Positions 43,595 to 52,150 of a stretch of DNA of 64,000 nt are shown here, in pieces. Each line of letters opens with the position of its first letter. Positions within the stretch are counted from its first letter, which is position 1. The notes below the pieces were generated by a model. That model did no database searches. It was given only the letters and a program-made list of their open reading frames with translations, and was not told the DNA's origin. This stretch comes from Paractinoplanes aksuensis (lineage in GTDB: Bacteria > Actinomycetota > Actinomycetes > Mycobacteriales > Micromonosporaceae), in assembly GCF_024137025.1 (NCBI RefSeq), contig NZ_JAMYJR010000032.1:1-64000 (forward strand), given 5' to 3'. Made by a program: the position numbers and the translations under genes.

Positions 43595-45096
43595 CGTCGC
43601 CCGTCCTCGCCGTTCGTGACGTCGAGAAGACGTACACGAGCGGCACCCGGGCCCTGCGCGGCGTCTCGATGCAGGTGCTGCCGGGCACGGTCCACGGCTT
43701 GATCGGCGCCAACGGCGCCGGCAAGTCCACCCTGATCAAGATCCTGTCGGGCTGGCAGCAGGCCAGCGCGGGCACGGTCGAGTGGAAGGGCGGCCCGGTC
43801 GACTGGTCGCAGCCCGGCCAGGCGCTCGAGGCCGGCATGGCCGCCGTGCACCAGCACACCCCGCTGGTCGACGCGATGACCGTGGTCGAGAACGTGTTCC
43901 TGGGCCGCCGCGAGACCAAGCGCTGGGACGCGGCGGCCCGCCGCACCGAACTGCTCGCCCTGTGCGAGCGGGTCGGCTACGAGCTCGACCCGGGCGAACT
44001 GGTCTCCGAGCTGTCGGTGGGCGCCCGCCAGATGGTGGCGATCCTGCAGGCGCTGGCCCGTAACCCCGACGTGGTGCTGCTCGACGAGCCGACCGCGGCG
44101 CTGTCGCCGGCCGAGCGCGAGGTGCTGTTCCGCTCGGTGCGGCGGCTGCGCGACGCGGGCACCACGTTCGTCTACACGTCGCACTTCCTCGACGAGGTGA
44201 TGGCGCTGACCGACCACCTCACGGTGCTGCGCGACGGTTTGGTGGTGGTCGACTCCCCGACTGCTGACGTCACGGTCGAGAGCCTGGTGACCGCGATCGT
44301 CGGCAAGCGGCTGGCCCGCATGGAGTCCTCGGCTCCGGTGACCCGCACGCTGGGGCCGGCCGTTCTCAGCGTGCGCGATCTCTCGTCCGCCGGACATTTC
44401 GGACCGGTCGATCTGACCATCCACGAAGGCGAAGTCGTCGGCCTGGCCGGTCTGCTCGGCAGCGGCCGGACCGAACTGCTCGAGGCGATCTACCGCGCCG
44501 ACCCGGCCTGCAGTGGTGAGGTTCTTGTGGACGGGCGGCCCGTGCGTCACTCGCCGCGCGCGGCCGTGCGTTCGGGGCTCGCGCTGGTGCCCGAAGACCG
44601 CGCGCGCCAGGGCTTCGTGCGCGACTGGGAGATCTGGCGCAACATCTCGCTGCCCTACCTGAGCGGCATGTCGTGGCGGCGCCTGCTGCCCCGCGCGGCG
44701 CGCGAGAAGGCGCTGGCCCAACAGGCCGTCGACGACCTGGGCATCGTGTGCGGCTCGACCGAGTCGGCGGTGGGCGAGCTGTCCGGCGGCAACGCGCAAA
44801 AGGTCGTGTTCGCCAAGTGGGTGTACGGGCCGGCCCGCGTGCTGCTGCTCGACGAGCCCTCGGCCGGCGTCGACATCGGGGCCAAGGGCGACATCCTCCA
44901 GCTGGTGCGGCGGCTGGCCGACGACGGCCGGGGCGTGCTGATGGTCTCCAGCGAGTTCGAGGAGCTGCTCACCGCCTGCGACCGGATCCTGGTCATCCGG
45001 CGCGGCGAAATCGTCGCCGACCTGCGCGTCGCCGACACCGATCTGCACGAGGTCACGGCGCTGGCCAGTGGCTTGAAGGAGGGGCAACCGGCATGA
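43588..45096 (+). CDS. Sugar-type ABC transporter ATP-binding protein
   Basis: About 502 residues, two ATPase halves: GANGAGKST, LSVGARQMVAILQAL and VVLLDEPTAAL in the first; GLLGSGRTE, LSGGNAQKVVFAKWV and VLLLDEPSAGVD in the second. CUT2 pattern as for the operon at 28431 but clearly a different paralogue. Its start overlaps the end of the binding-protein gene (ATG at 43588, GTG at 43591 also possible). Confidence 0.9.
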   Translation: MVTSPVLAVRDVEKTYTSGTRALRGVSMQVLPGTVHGLIGANGAGKSTLIKILSGWQQASAGTVEWKGGPVDWSQPGQALEAGMAAVHQHTPLVDAMTVVENVFLGRRETKRWDAAARRTELLALCERVGYELDPGELVSELSVGARQMVAILQALARNPDVVLLDEPTAALSPAEREVLFRSVRRLRDAGTTFVYTSHFLDEVMALTDHLTVLRDGLVVVDSPTADVTVESLVTAIVGKRLARMESSAPVTRTLGPAVLSVRDLSSAGHFGPVDLTIHEGEVVGLAGLLGSGRTELLEAIYRADPACSGEVLVDGRPVRHSPRAAVRSGLALVPEDRARQGFVRDWEIWRNISLPYLSGMSWRRLLPRAAREKALAQQAVDDLGIVCGSTESAVGELSGGNAQKVVFAKWVYGPARVLLLDEPSAGVDIGAKGDILQLVRRLADDGRGVLMVSSEFEELLTACDRILVIRRGEIVADLRVADTDLHEVTALASGLKEGQPA

Positions 45097-46313
45097 GTTC
45101 GTCAACCGCCGACCACGGCTCGTGGCGGCGCGCGCTCGCGCCCCGCGCCGCCGGTGTCGTGTACGCGTTCATCGCGCTCGTCGCGATCCTCACGATCACC
45201 TCGGCCGCGCAGGGCCGGCCGAGCTATCTGAGCAGCGTCAACCTCAGCAACATCCTCGACCAGTCGGCGCTGATCGCGATCCTCGCCATCTTCATGACGG
45301 TCGTGCTGATCACCGGCAACTTCGACCTGTCGGTGGCGTCCACGGCGGCGCTGGCGGGCACGGTCGCGCTGAAGACCGTCGACTCGTACGGCCCGGTCGT
45401 GGCCCTGCTGGCCGCCCTGATCACGGGCGCCCTGGTCGGCCTGGTCAACGCCGTGCTGGTGCAGAAACTCGGGGTCAACGCCTTCATCGTCACGCTGGGC
45501 ACGCTGACCGCGGTCCGCGGCGTGGTGCAGGCGATCCTCGACGGGCAGAGCATCACCGCCACCGACACCACGCTGCTCGACATCGCGACCGCGCGCTGGG
45601 CCCTGCCGATCGGCGTCGCCATCGGGATCGGCGTGCTGCTGATCGCCGGCGCGGCTCTGCTGATCCGCCGCGGCACGAGCCTGGTGTCGACGGCCGGCCT
45701 GTGGTTCTCCGGCCTGGCGCTGATCCTGCTGGCCGTGTTCCGCCCGCTCATGCTGACCCAGACGGCACCGGTCTGGATCATGCTGGTGCTGGCCGTGCTG
45801 ACGGCCCTGGTGCTGCGCTTCACGGTGGTCGGCCGCAACCTGTACGCGGTGGGTGGCAACCCCGAGGCGGCGCGGCTGTCCGGCATCGCCGTCGACCGCT
45901 ACAAGATGGTGGCGTTCGTGGTGAACGGCACGGTCGCGGCGATAGTGGGTGTGCTCTACGCCGGCCGCTTCAACTCGGTCGACCCCACGGTGCTGACCGG
46001 CGGTGAACTCACGGTCATCGCCGCTGCCGTGCTGGGCGGCACGTCGCTGTTCGGCGGCTCGGGCTACGTGGCCAAGTCGGTGGTCGGCACGCTGATCCTG
46101 TTCACCCTGAGCAACGGCTTCAACGTGCTGAACATCGGCTCCAACTACCAGAACGTCGTGCAGGGCACGGTTCTGGTGGCGGCGGCCTCCCTCTACACCG
46201 CGACCAGCCAGCGGGAACGTCGCCGCTTCCGATTGGCGGTCCGCCGCAACAAGGGCAGCGGGGCGCCACCCTCGGAGAGCGCAACCGAGAACAAAGAGTT
46301 AGTGCGTCACTGA
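45093..46313 (+). CDS. Sugar-type ABC transporter permease
   Basis: About 406 residues with about ten to twelve hydrophobic segments. Family features: [62 protein letters not shown] and GGTSLFGGSGYVAKSVVGTLI. It is longer than the paralogue at 30062 because of an extra hydrophobic stretch (LLIRRGTSLVSTAGLWFSGLALILLAVF) and a charged C-terminal tail. GAAGGAGG precedes the overlapping ATG. Confidence 0.9.
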   Translation: MSSSTADHGSWRRALAPRAAGVVYAFIALVAILTITSAAQGRPSYLSSVNLSNILDQSALIAILAIFMTVVLITGNFDLSVASTAALAGTVALKTVDSYGPVVALLAALITGALVGLVNAVLVQKLGVNAFIVTLGTLTAVRGVVQAILDGQSITATDTTLLDIATARWALPIGVAIGIGVLLIAGAALLIRRGTSLVSTAGLWFSGLALILLAVFRPLMLTQTAPVWIMLVLAVLTALVLRFTVVGRNLYAVGGNPEAARLSGIAVDRYKMVAFVVNGTVAAIVGVLYAGRFNSVDPTVLTGGELTVIAAAVLGGTSLFGGSGYVAKSVVGTLILFTLSNGFNVLNIGSNYQNVVQGTVLVAAASLYTATSQRERRRFRLAVRRNKGSGAPPSESATENKELVRH

Positions 46314-46320
46314 CAGTCCA

Positions 46321-46352
46321 GAAGCCCGGCGGTTGGGGAACCGCCGGGCTTC
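46321..46352 (+). terminator. Perfect hairpin terminator after the lyase-ABC operon
   Basis: GAAGCCCGGCGGTT pairs perfectly (14 bp) with its complement around the loop GGGG. It begins 8 bp after the permease stop. The following bases to 46575 contain the next gene's promoter and a few short palindromes only. Confidence 0.85.
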
Positions 46353-46575
46353 GTCATGCCCTGTGGATAACTTCCGGCGTTCCCAAATTTGCGCTGTAGG
46401 GTCTTGACCCTGGGTGGGCGGGGGAGGCGGTGGCACTCCCGCGATCTTGACGAAAAGTCGTTCGCTCTTTCTGTTATCGGCGTCCGTGCGGGGCGTCTCC
46501 TTTGCCAGTGATCAAGCGCCGGCCGGGCCGCCCGGGTCCGGCGCGGCCGCATCAGCCCTGGTTGAGGAGTGACCT

Positions 46576-47775
46576 GTGTCGTACGCGAACCGGCCCGGCG
46601 ACGCGCCGCCGTCCCGTCACCGTCGCGGGCCTCGCCGGGCCCTGACAGTCGGGCTCGCGGGTGTGGCCGCAGCCGCGGTGGCAGTGACGGTGGGGGCGGT
46701 TGCCCTGGCCGGTACGAGCGATGACCCGCAGCCGTCGCCGGTGGCGGCGCCCGTTGTCACTTCACGGCCGGCTGCCCCGTCCGCGACGAGGGCCGCTGCC
46801 GTGCCCCCAGCGCCGGCCCCGGCGTCGTCCAGCGCCTCGGCCACAGCGTCGCCCAAGACCACGGCGGCCACCCGTGAGGCGCCGCCCAAGGCGGGCTGGG
46901 TCCCGGTCGACAAGGCGGCTTGGCAGAAGCAGGTCAGCGCGTACAAGGCCCGCAAGCCCGACCCGGTGCCGGGCAACGTCGGGAACCTGCCGGAGTTCCG
47001 GGCCGACTGCACCTACAGCCACCGGCGGGCCGACGACCCGATCGTGCTGCCCGGTCTGCCCGGCGCGTCGCACATGCACTCGTTCGTCGGCAACAAGAAG
47101 CTCGATGCGTACACGACCGCGGGTGACCTGATGAAGTTCACGGCCTCGACCTGCAAGCCGGCCCAGGACCACTCGGCCTACTGGGTGCCCACGCTGTACG
47201 ACAACGCCACGAACAAGCCGGTCGAGACCACCGGCTTCCGGGTCTACTACCGCTCGCTGCGCGACAAGTCGGGCGACGTGCTGCCGATGCCCAACGGCCT
47301 GCGCATGATCGCCGGCGACGCGAAGAAGAAGGTGCCGACGCCGCGGGGCGCGCAGGGCCAGTTCTACTGCGCGTTCTACGGCCCCGGCGACCTCGACGGC
47401 ATCGCCCGCAGCACCAACGGCAACTGGCCGATCTGCGGCAAGGGCGCCACGTTCCACTTCATGATGCAGTTCCCGGATTGCTGGGACGGCAAGAACCTGG
47501 ACAGCCCGACCCACAAGGCCCACGTGGCCTTCGGCTCAGCAAGCTCTTGCCCGGCCAGCCACCCGGTCCGCATCCCGGCCATCACCTTCGACATCCAGTA
47601 CGGCGTGACCGGTACGAAGGCCGGCTATTACCTCTCGTCCGACAAGACCGGCAAGAGCGCCTCCTCCATGCACGGCGACGCCTTCGTCATGTGGGACGCC
47701 GACTTCATGGCCAAGCAGACCCGCAACTGCATCGCCCAACGCCGCACCTGCGACAACAACGGCTACCTCAAGTAG
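46576..47775 (+). CDS. Secreted DUF1996 domain protein
   Basis: About 399 residues. A basic start and hydrophobic segment (ALTVGLAGVAAAAVAVTVGAVALAG) direct it through the membrane, followed by a Pro/Ala/Ser/Thr-rich linker to about residue 105. DUF1996 starts at FRADCTYSHRRADDPIVLPGLPGASHMHSFVGN and ends near the Cys-rich C-terminus (NCIAQRRTCDNN). The SHMHSF and DHSAYWVPTLYDN blocks are diagnostic. The family is found in fungi and actinomycetes, function uncertain. GAGGAG precedes the GTG start. Confidence 0.88.
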   Translation: MSYANRPGDAPPSRHRRGPRRALTVGLAGVAAAAVAVTVGAVALAGTSDDPQPSPVAAPVVTSRPAAPSATRAAAVPPAPAPASSSASATASPKTTAATREAPPKAGWVPVDKAAWQKQVSAYKARKPDPVPGNVGNLPEFRADCTYSHRRADDPIVLPGLPGASHMHSFVGNKKLDAYTTAGDLMKFTASTCKPAQDHSAYWVPTLYDNATNKPVETTGFRVYYRSLRDKSGDVLPMPNGLRMIAGDAKKKVPTPRGAQGQFYCAFYGPGDLDGIARSTNGNWPICGKGATFHFMMQFPDCWDGKNLDSPTHKAHVAFGSASSCPASHPVRIPAITFDIQYGVTGTKAGYYLSSDKTGKSASSMHGDAFVMWDADFMAKQTRNCIAQRRTCDNNGYLK

Positions 47776-48842
47776 CGCTGCACCTCGCCCGATTCGAGGG
47801 AGGCGTAGGCGGCCTCGACCAGCTGCAGCGTGCGCAGGCCGTCGGCGGCTGTGGTCGGGGCCGGGGCCTCGCCGGCGGCCTCGAGCAGGAGGGCACGCAT
47901 GGGACCCACGAAAGCGTCGGGGATCCAGCGCGTCGTCACCGGGTAGGGCAGCCAGCCGTCGGTCGGCAGCACGCGGCTGTTGACCTCGACCGTGTCGGGG
48001 CGGCCGTGCGGATAGTCGTAGAGCAGGCCGATCGTGCCCCGGACGGAACCGTGCGAGCCGTCGATGCGGAACGTCGCGGACTGGTCGCCGGTCTTGTTCT
48101 CGTGGTTGACCTTGATCAGGCCGCGGCGGCCGCCGTCGAACGTCAGCGTGGTGAACGTGCGGGTCTCGCCGGCCACGGCCTGGCCCGGGCGCCGGCCGCC
48201 GACGCAGTAGACCGACGCCGGGTCGCCCATCAGCGCGCGCACCGAGTCGAGGTAGTGGATCGAGTGGTACATGAGGTCGAGCCGCGGTGAGGTGACCAGC
48301 CAGTCCCACGCGGTGAAGTCGGTTTCGATGTCGACGTCGATGACGACCGCGGTGACCTCGCCGATCCAGCCCGCCTCGGCCATCGCCCGCGCCGCCGCCA
48401 TGCCCTCGCCGTAGCGCATCTGGTGGTTGACGACCAGGGACCGGCCGGCCGCCTGGGCCGCCTTGACCAGCTCGGCGCCCAGCTCGGAATCCACGGCCAG
48501 CGGCTTCTGGGCCAGCACGTGCTTGCCCGCCTCGAGCGCCCGGCGCACGATGGCCGGCTGGGCCTCGGGCACCACGGCGACGTCGACGACCTCGACCGCC
48601 GGGTCGGCCAGCAGCTCGTCGAGCGTGTAGGTGCGCGGCAGGTCGAACTCTTGGCGCAGCTTTTCTGCCCGCTCGGCGTCCAGATCGCAGATGCCGGCGA
48701 CGGTCAAACCCGCCTTCCGGTACGCCGGCAGGTGCGCGACCTGCGTGATGGCCCCGGCCCCGACGATGCCGATCGTCTTGCGGACGGGCTCGGGAACGGT
48801 GAGGTCACAGGCGGCGGCGATGGGCTGGAGCGGCTGGAGCAC
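47763..48842 (-). CDS. Gfo/Idh/MocA-family oxidoreductase
   Basis: About 359 residues. TIGIVGAGAITQVAHLPAYRKAGLTVAGICDLD is the dinucleotide site, VEVVDVAVVPEAQPAIVRRALEAGKHVLAQKPLAV carries the (E/Q)KP motif with Gln in place of the usual Glu, and DLMYHSIHYLDSVRALMG has the conserved His. I start at the GTG with GGAG 7 bases upstream; an earlier start would overlap the divergent operator. The 3' end overlaps the DUF1996 gene by 13 bp. Operator 48903-48918 lies 61 bp upstream. Confidence 0.88.
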   Translation of the reverse strand: MLQPLQPIAAACDLTVPEPVRKTIGIVGAGAITQVAHLPAYRKAGLTVAGICDLDAERAEKLRQEFDLPRTYTLDELLADPAVEVVDVAVVPEAQPAIVRRALEAGKHVLAQKPLAVDSELGAELVKAAQAAGRSLVVNHQMRYGEGMAAARAMAEAGWIGEVTAVVIDVDIETDFTAWDWLVTSPRLDLMYHSIHYLDSVRALMGDPASVYCVGGRRPGQAVAGETRTFTTLTFDGGRRGLIKVNHENKTGDQSATFRIDGSHGSVRGTIGLLYDYPHGRPDTVEVNSRVLPTDGWLPYPVTTRWIPDAFVGPMRALLLEAAGEAPAPTTAADGLRTLQLVEAAYASLESGEVQRYLR

Positions 48843-48902
48843 GATAATTCTCCACGTCTTCGGGTCAGGGCTGTTTCCCATATCACCACGCCATGTAAAC
48901 TC

Positions 48903-48918
48903 AGTCAATCGTTTGAAC
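48903..48918. promoter_or_regulatory. LacI-family operator in a divergent promoter
   Basis: AGTCAATCGTTTGAAC, inverse complement GTTCAAACGATTGACT, agrees in 14 of 16 bases with the site at 41203-41218. It sits between the divergent dehydrogenase gene (start 48842) and the binding-protein-like gene (start 48938) and could control both. Confidence 0.75.
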
Positions 48919-48937
48919 GAGTCCGACGGAGGCAGGC

Positions 48938-50128
48938 ATGAGCAACGGTCACCGGCTGGAAATCTTCGGCCGCGCCTTCGACGGTTTCGAGCGCAGCCTC
49001 ACTGATCAGCTGGCCCAGCTCCCAGCCGTCGACGCCGGCTACCAGCTGCTCGAGATCGAGGATCTGCAGCGTGAGGTGGTCGAGGGCACGCTCGCCACCG
49101 ACGGCCGGGCCGACGTCCTCATGCTGATCACCGACTGGCTGCCCGCGCTCATCCAGTCCGGCAAGATCCTGCCGATCGCCCACCCGTCGCCTGACGACTG
49201 GGCCCCCGCGCTGCGCGAGCTCCAGACGGGTCCCGACGGCGCCAACTACGGCATCGCCTATCACGACGGCCCCATGCTGTTCCTCTACCGCACCGATCTG
49301 TACGGCGACGAGAAAGAGCAGCGGGGCTTCGCCGACCGCTTCGGTTATCCGCTGGCGCCGCCCACCGCCTGGTCCCAGTTCCGCGACCAGGCCGTCTGGT
49401 TCGATCGCCCCACGGCCGACCTCAGGGGCACGGTGCTGGCCGGTTATCCCGACGAGCACAACAATGTGTACGACTTCTTGACCCACCTGTGGAGCCGGGG
49501 CGGCGAGCTCATCGGCCCCGACGGCCGCTCCGGCCTCGACAGCGCCGCCGCCGGTGAGGCCGTCGACTTCCTGCACGGCCTGTGGCACGTCGACCGCGTG
49601 GTCGACCCGGCCGCCGCGGCGTGGGACAGCGTCAGCTCGGGCGTCCACTTCGCCGCCGGCGAGGCCGCCATGATGGTCAACTGGTGCGGTTTCGCCGCGA
49701 TGTCGGCCGACCCCGCCTCACCCACTCACGGCCGGGTCGGCTGCGCGCCGGCGCCCGGCGCGGTCACGATGAACGCCTACTGGGTGCTGACCGTCCCCGC
49801 CGGCGCCCGCGATCCCGAACGCAGCGCCGAGCTGATCCGCCGGCTCACCACCCACGACATGGACGTGCGCACCGCCCTGGCCGGCGGCTCGGCCACCCGC
49901 CGCGACAGCTGGGCCGACCCGCGGGTCCGCGCGCTGGCGCCGTACTACGACGTGCTCGAGCAGGCCCACCAGCATTCCCGCTCCGTGCCGGTCGACCCGC
50001 GCTGGCCACGGATCGCCGCCGTACTCAACGAAATGATGCGCGAGGTCGTCGAAGAGGCTGCCGGCCGCACCGCCCTCGACAAAGCCCACGCCAACCTCAA
50101 CGCCCTCCTGACCCAGCAAAAGAGCTGA
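48938..50128 (+). CDS. Family 1 solute-binding-like protein lacking a signal peptide
   Basis: About 396 residues with the fold pattern of extracellular solute-binding family 1: DVLMLITDWLPALIQSGKILPI, YGIAYHDGPMLFLYRTDLYG, FLTHLWSRGGELIGPDGRSGLDS, FAAGEAAMMVNWCGFAAMS and NAYWVLTVPAGARDPERSAELIRRL. The chain begins MSNGHRLEIFGRAFDGFER directly with the first strand, so no signal peptide or lipobox is present and no permease gene follows. Cytoplasmic sensing or a lost export signal are possible. Controlled by the operator 20 bp upstream. Confidence 0.82.
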   Translation: MSNGHRLEIFGRAFDGFERSLTDQLAQLPAVDAGYQLLEIEDLQREVVEGTLATDGRADVLMLITDWLPALIQSGKILPIAHPSPDDWAPALRELQTGPDGANYGIAYHDGPMLFLYRTDLYGDEKEQRGFADRFGYPLAPPTAWSQFRDQAVWFDRPTADLRGTVLAGYPDEHNNVYDFLTHLWSRGGELIGPDGRSGLDSAAAGEAVDFLHGLWHVDRVVDPAAAAWDSVSSGVHFAAGEAAMMVNWCGFAAMSADPASPTHGRVGCAPAPGAVTMNAYWVLTVPAGARDPERSAELIRRLTTHDMDVRTALAGGSATRRDSWADPRVRALAPYYDVLEQAHQHSRSVPVDPRWPRIAAVLNEMMREVVEEAAGRTALDKAHANLNALLTQQKS

Positions 50129-50335
50129 GCGCTGTGGTGGCAAGAGGGTTCGGTCGGGCTGCTTTCGGTCGGTCGCACGGCCTTCGCGGGGGTGTGGGCG
50201 CTGTGGTGGCGAGAGGTTTCGGTCGTGCTGTACTCGACCGGGTGCAGGGCCGACCTGAAGGTGTGAGCGCTGTGGCGGCGAAGGGGTGCGGCCGCGTTGC
50301 TGTTGGCCGGGTGCACGGCCGACGCGATGCGCTCG
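50129..50335. repeat. Three degenerate tandem 69-bp repeats
   Basis: GCGCTGTGG starts at 50129, 50198 and 50267, so the period is exactly 69 bp (23 codons). Units share GGTGGCRAGAGG, TCGGTCG and GCACGGCC-like blocks with about 65-75 percent identity by eye. The array starts at the stop codon of the binding-protein-like gene and ends about 16 bp before the next gene. Read as protein in one plus-strand frame the units give AVVARGFGRA-type repeats, but no start codon or ribosome site supports translation. Confidence 0.75.
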
Positions 50336-50351
50336 TAGCGCGTACAAAAGC

Positions 50352-50645
50352 ATGAAGTTCTTGGTTCGTCTTGAGACGACGCTGCCGAGCGGGATGCCGG
50401 AGGAGGAGCGCGCGGCGCTGCTGGCCGCGGAGCTGCGACGGGGTCGGGAACTCGTGGCGGCGGGCACGATCGATCACATCTGGCGTCTGCCGGGGCGGCT
50501 GGCCAATGTGGGTGTGTGGTCGGTGGCTGATGCGGACGAGTTGCATGCCGTGTTGGGGTCGTTGCCGTTGTGGCGGTGGATGACCGTGGGGGTGGAGGCT
50601 CTGGCCTCTCACCCGTTGGAGACGGGCGCCGTCGACTCTCGATAG
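50352..50645 (+). CDS. Muconolactone isomerase-like protein
   Basis: About 97 residues of the muconolactone delta-isomerase family: MKFLVRLETTLPSGMPEEERAALLAAELRRGRELVAAGTIDHIWRLPGRLANVGVW read in segments gives the usual helix-strand pattern, and LHAVLGSLPLWRWMTVGVEALASHPL is the conserved end. True CatC works in the beta-ketoadipate route; many relatives have other or unknown roles. The last 37 bases overlap the convergent LacI gene. Confidence 0.82.
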   Translation: MKFLVRLETTLPSGMPEEERAALLAAELRRGRELVAAGTIDHIWRLPGRLANVGVWSVADADELHAVLGSLPLWRWMTVGVEALASHPLETGAVDSR

Positions 50646-51640
50646 ACCAGCTCGATGGCGGTGTCGACCACTTCGGCCACTTCGTCTTCGGGGGAGCTGG
50701 CCAGCAACAGTTCCACGGCGCGGGCGCCCAGTTGTTGCAGGGGCATCCGCACTGTGGTGAGCGCGGGCACCAGATGCTCGGCGAGGGGCAGGTCGTGGAC
50801 GGCGACGACCGACACGTCCTCGGGGACGCGCAGGCCGCGGCGGCGCAGGGTGTCGAGCACGCCGACGGCCATGGCCACGTTGGCCACGAAGACCGCGGTC
50901 GCGACGTCGAGGCCGCCGCGCAGCAGCTCGGCCATCGCGTCGGCGCCGCCGCCCGGCGTGTAGTCGCCACGGGCGATGCTTTCCGCGCGTACGTCGAGGC
51001 CCGCATGTTTCATGGCCTGCCGGTAGCCGGTGGCCCGTCGCCGAGCGGTGTCGGCGCCGAACGGGCCGGCCACGTGGACAATTTTTTCGTGTCCCAGCGC
51101 GAGCAGGTGTTCGACCGCGAGCTTGGCCGCCTGGGCGTCGTTGAGGATGACGAACCGGTGGTGGTCGCCGGTGTCACGGCGGTTCACCATCATCCAGGGC
51201 AGGTTGAGGCTTTCGAGTTTCTGCTGCTCGCGCGGCGTGGTCGGGCTGGCCAGCATCAGCCCGTCGACCCGGCCCTGGCCGAGCAGGTCGAGGTAGCGGT
51301 CCATGCTCGAGTTGTCGCCGGTCGACGAGCCGGTGACGAGCACGTGGCCCTGGGCCAGGGCCGCGCTCTCGGCGCCGGTGATGATCTCGGCGTAGACCGG
51401 GTTGGCGAAGTCGGGGATGACCAGCCCGAGCGTGCCCGCCTTGGCCGTGCGCAGGCTGCGGGCGGCCGAGTTCGGCCGGTAGCCCAGGTTGGCGATCGCC
51501 TCGACCACGCGCTCGCGGGTGTCGGGCCGGATGACCAGGTTGGGGTCCTCGTTGACGACCCGGGACACGATCGCCTTGTCGACGCCCGCGAGTCGTGCGA
51601 CATCGACGAGTGTCACCCGTGTGCCGCGTCGCCCCGTCAT
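50609..51640 (-). CDS. LacI-family transcriptional regulator
   Basis: About 343 residues. The N-terminal helix-turn-helix is VTLVDVARLAGVDKAIVSRVVNEDPNLVIRPDTRERV, followed by the hinge helix NSAARSLRTAKAGTLGLVIPDFANPVYAEI and a type I periplasmic-binding-like sensor domain (VAGPFGADTARRRATGYRQAM). GGAAGGGTGGGG lies before the ATG. It is the last gene of the SDR-E1-VOC run, so it is itself downstream of one of the shared operators. It is the only LacI protein in the window and the obvious candidate to bind TCAAACGATTGA. Confidence 0.92.
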   Translation of the reverse strand: MTGRRGTRVTLVDVARLAGVDKAIVSRVVNEDPNLVIRPDTRERVVEAIANLGYRPNSAARSLRTAKAGTLGLVIPDFANPVYAEIITGAESAALAQGHVLVTGSSTGDNSSMDRYLDLLGQGRVDGLMLASPTTPREQQKLESLNLPWMMVNRRDTGDHHRFVILNDAQAAKLAVEHLLALGHEKIVHVAGPFGADTARRRATGYRQAMKHAGLDVRAESIARGDYTPGGGADAMAELLRGGLDVATAVFVANVAMAVGVLDTLRRRGLRVPEDVSVVAVHDLPLAEHLVPALTTVRMPLQQLGARAVELLLASSPEDEVAEVVDTAIELVYRESTAPVSNG

Positions 51641-51679
51641 CCCCACCCTTCCGCTCGGCTCATGCCGGTGCACAGCATG

Positions 51680-52150
51680 CTACGGCTCACGGCGGACCGG
51701 CGGCTGCACAAGTTCGAGCGTGATGTCGTCCGGATCGACGAAGTAACAGGTGAATCCGCCCTTGTTGACGCCCGCGGTGATTTCTTGCGGCGGACTGACG
51801 AACTCGACGCCGGCGGCCACGAGCCGCGCGTGCTCGGCCCGGGCGTCCTCGACGCACATGGCCAGGTGGGCGGCGCCGGGCCGGTGCCGGTGGCCCGGAC
51901 CGAACGGCTCGCCCTGCGGCACGCGGTATTCGACCAGTTCCAGATCGTGGGTCGAGACGCCGCGGGGCTGGCCGGGCACGCGGAGTTGCGCGATCCGCAG
52001 GTCGGCGTCGGGATAGCCGACCAGGCGCCGGGTGTAGTCGTTGTTCTGGTCCTGCTGGTGCACGAGCTCGAAGCCCAGCAGGTCGCGATAGAACGCCACC
52101 GACCGGTCGATGTCGGCCACCGTGAAGCTGAAGTGCCAGACGCCGCGCAT
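51680..52150 (-). CDS. VOC-family protein (glyoxalase/epimerase type)
   Basis: About 156 residues: WHFSFTVADIDRSVAFYRDLLGFELVHQQ and AAHLAMCVEDARAEHARLVAAGVEF mark the two beta-alpha-beta-beta modules, and CYFVDPDDITLELVQP is the closing strand with the metal-ligand Glu; the first His (WHFSF) and His in AHLAM are also present, so a metal site (His, His, Glu) is plausible. It fits between E1 beta and the regulator with no gap (its ATG is directly next to the E1 beta stop). Confidence 0.87.
   Translation of the reverse strand: MRGVWHFSFTVADIDRSVAFYRDLLGFELVHQQDQNNDYTRRLVGYPDADLRIAQLRVPGQPRGVSTHDLELVEYRVPQGEPFGPGHRHRPGAAHLAMCVEDARAEHARLVAAGVEFVSPPQEITAGVNKGGFTCYFVDPDDITLELVQPPVRREP

Noticed and set aside
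46362-46370. DnaA-box-like TGTGGATAA downstream of the ABC operon terminator
   Set aside because: A single copy with no second box, AT-rich unwinding element or dnaA/dnaN genes; not an origin.
46398-46411. AGGGTC-TT-GACCCT palindrome before the DUF1996 gene
   Set aside because: Short, not repeated elsewhere, and no regulator suggested; likely chance in GC-rich sequence.
50129-50335. Tandem repeats considered as a CRISPR array
   Set aside because: Units of 69 bp are contiguous and degenerate with no unique spacers, and there are no cas genes.
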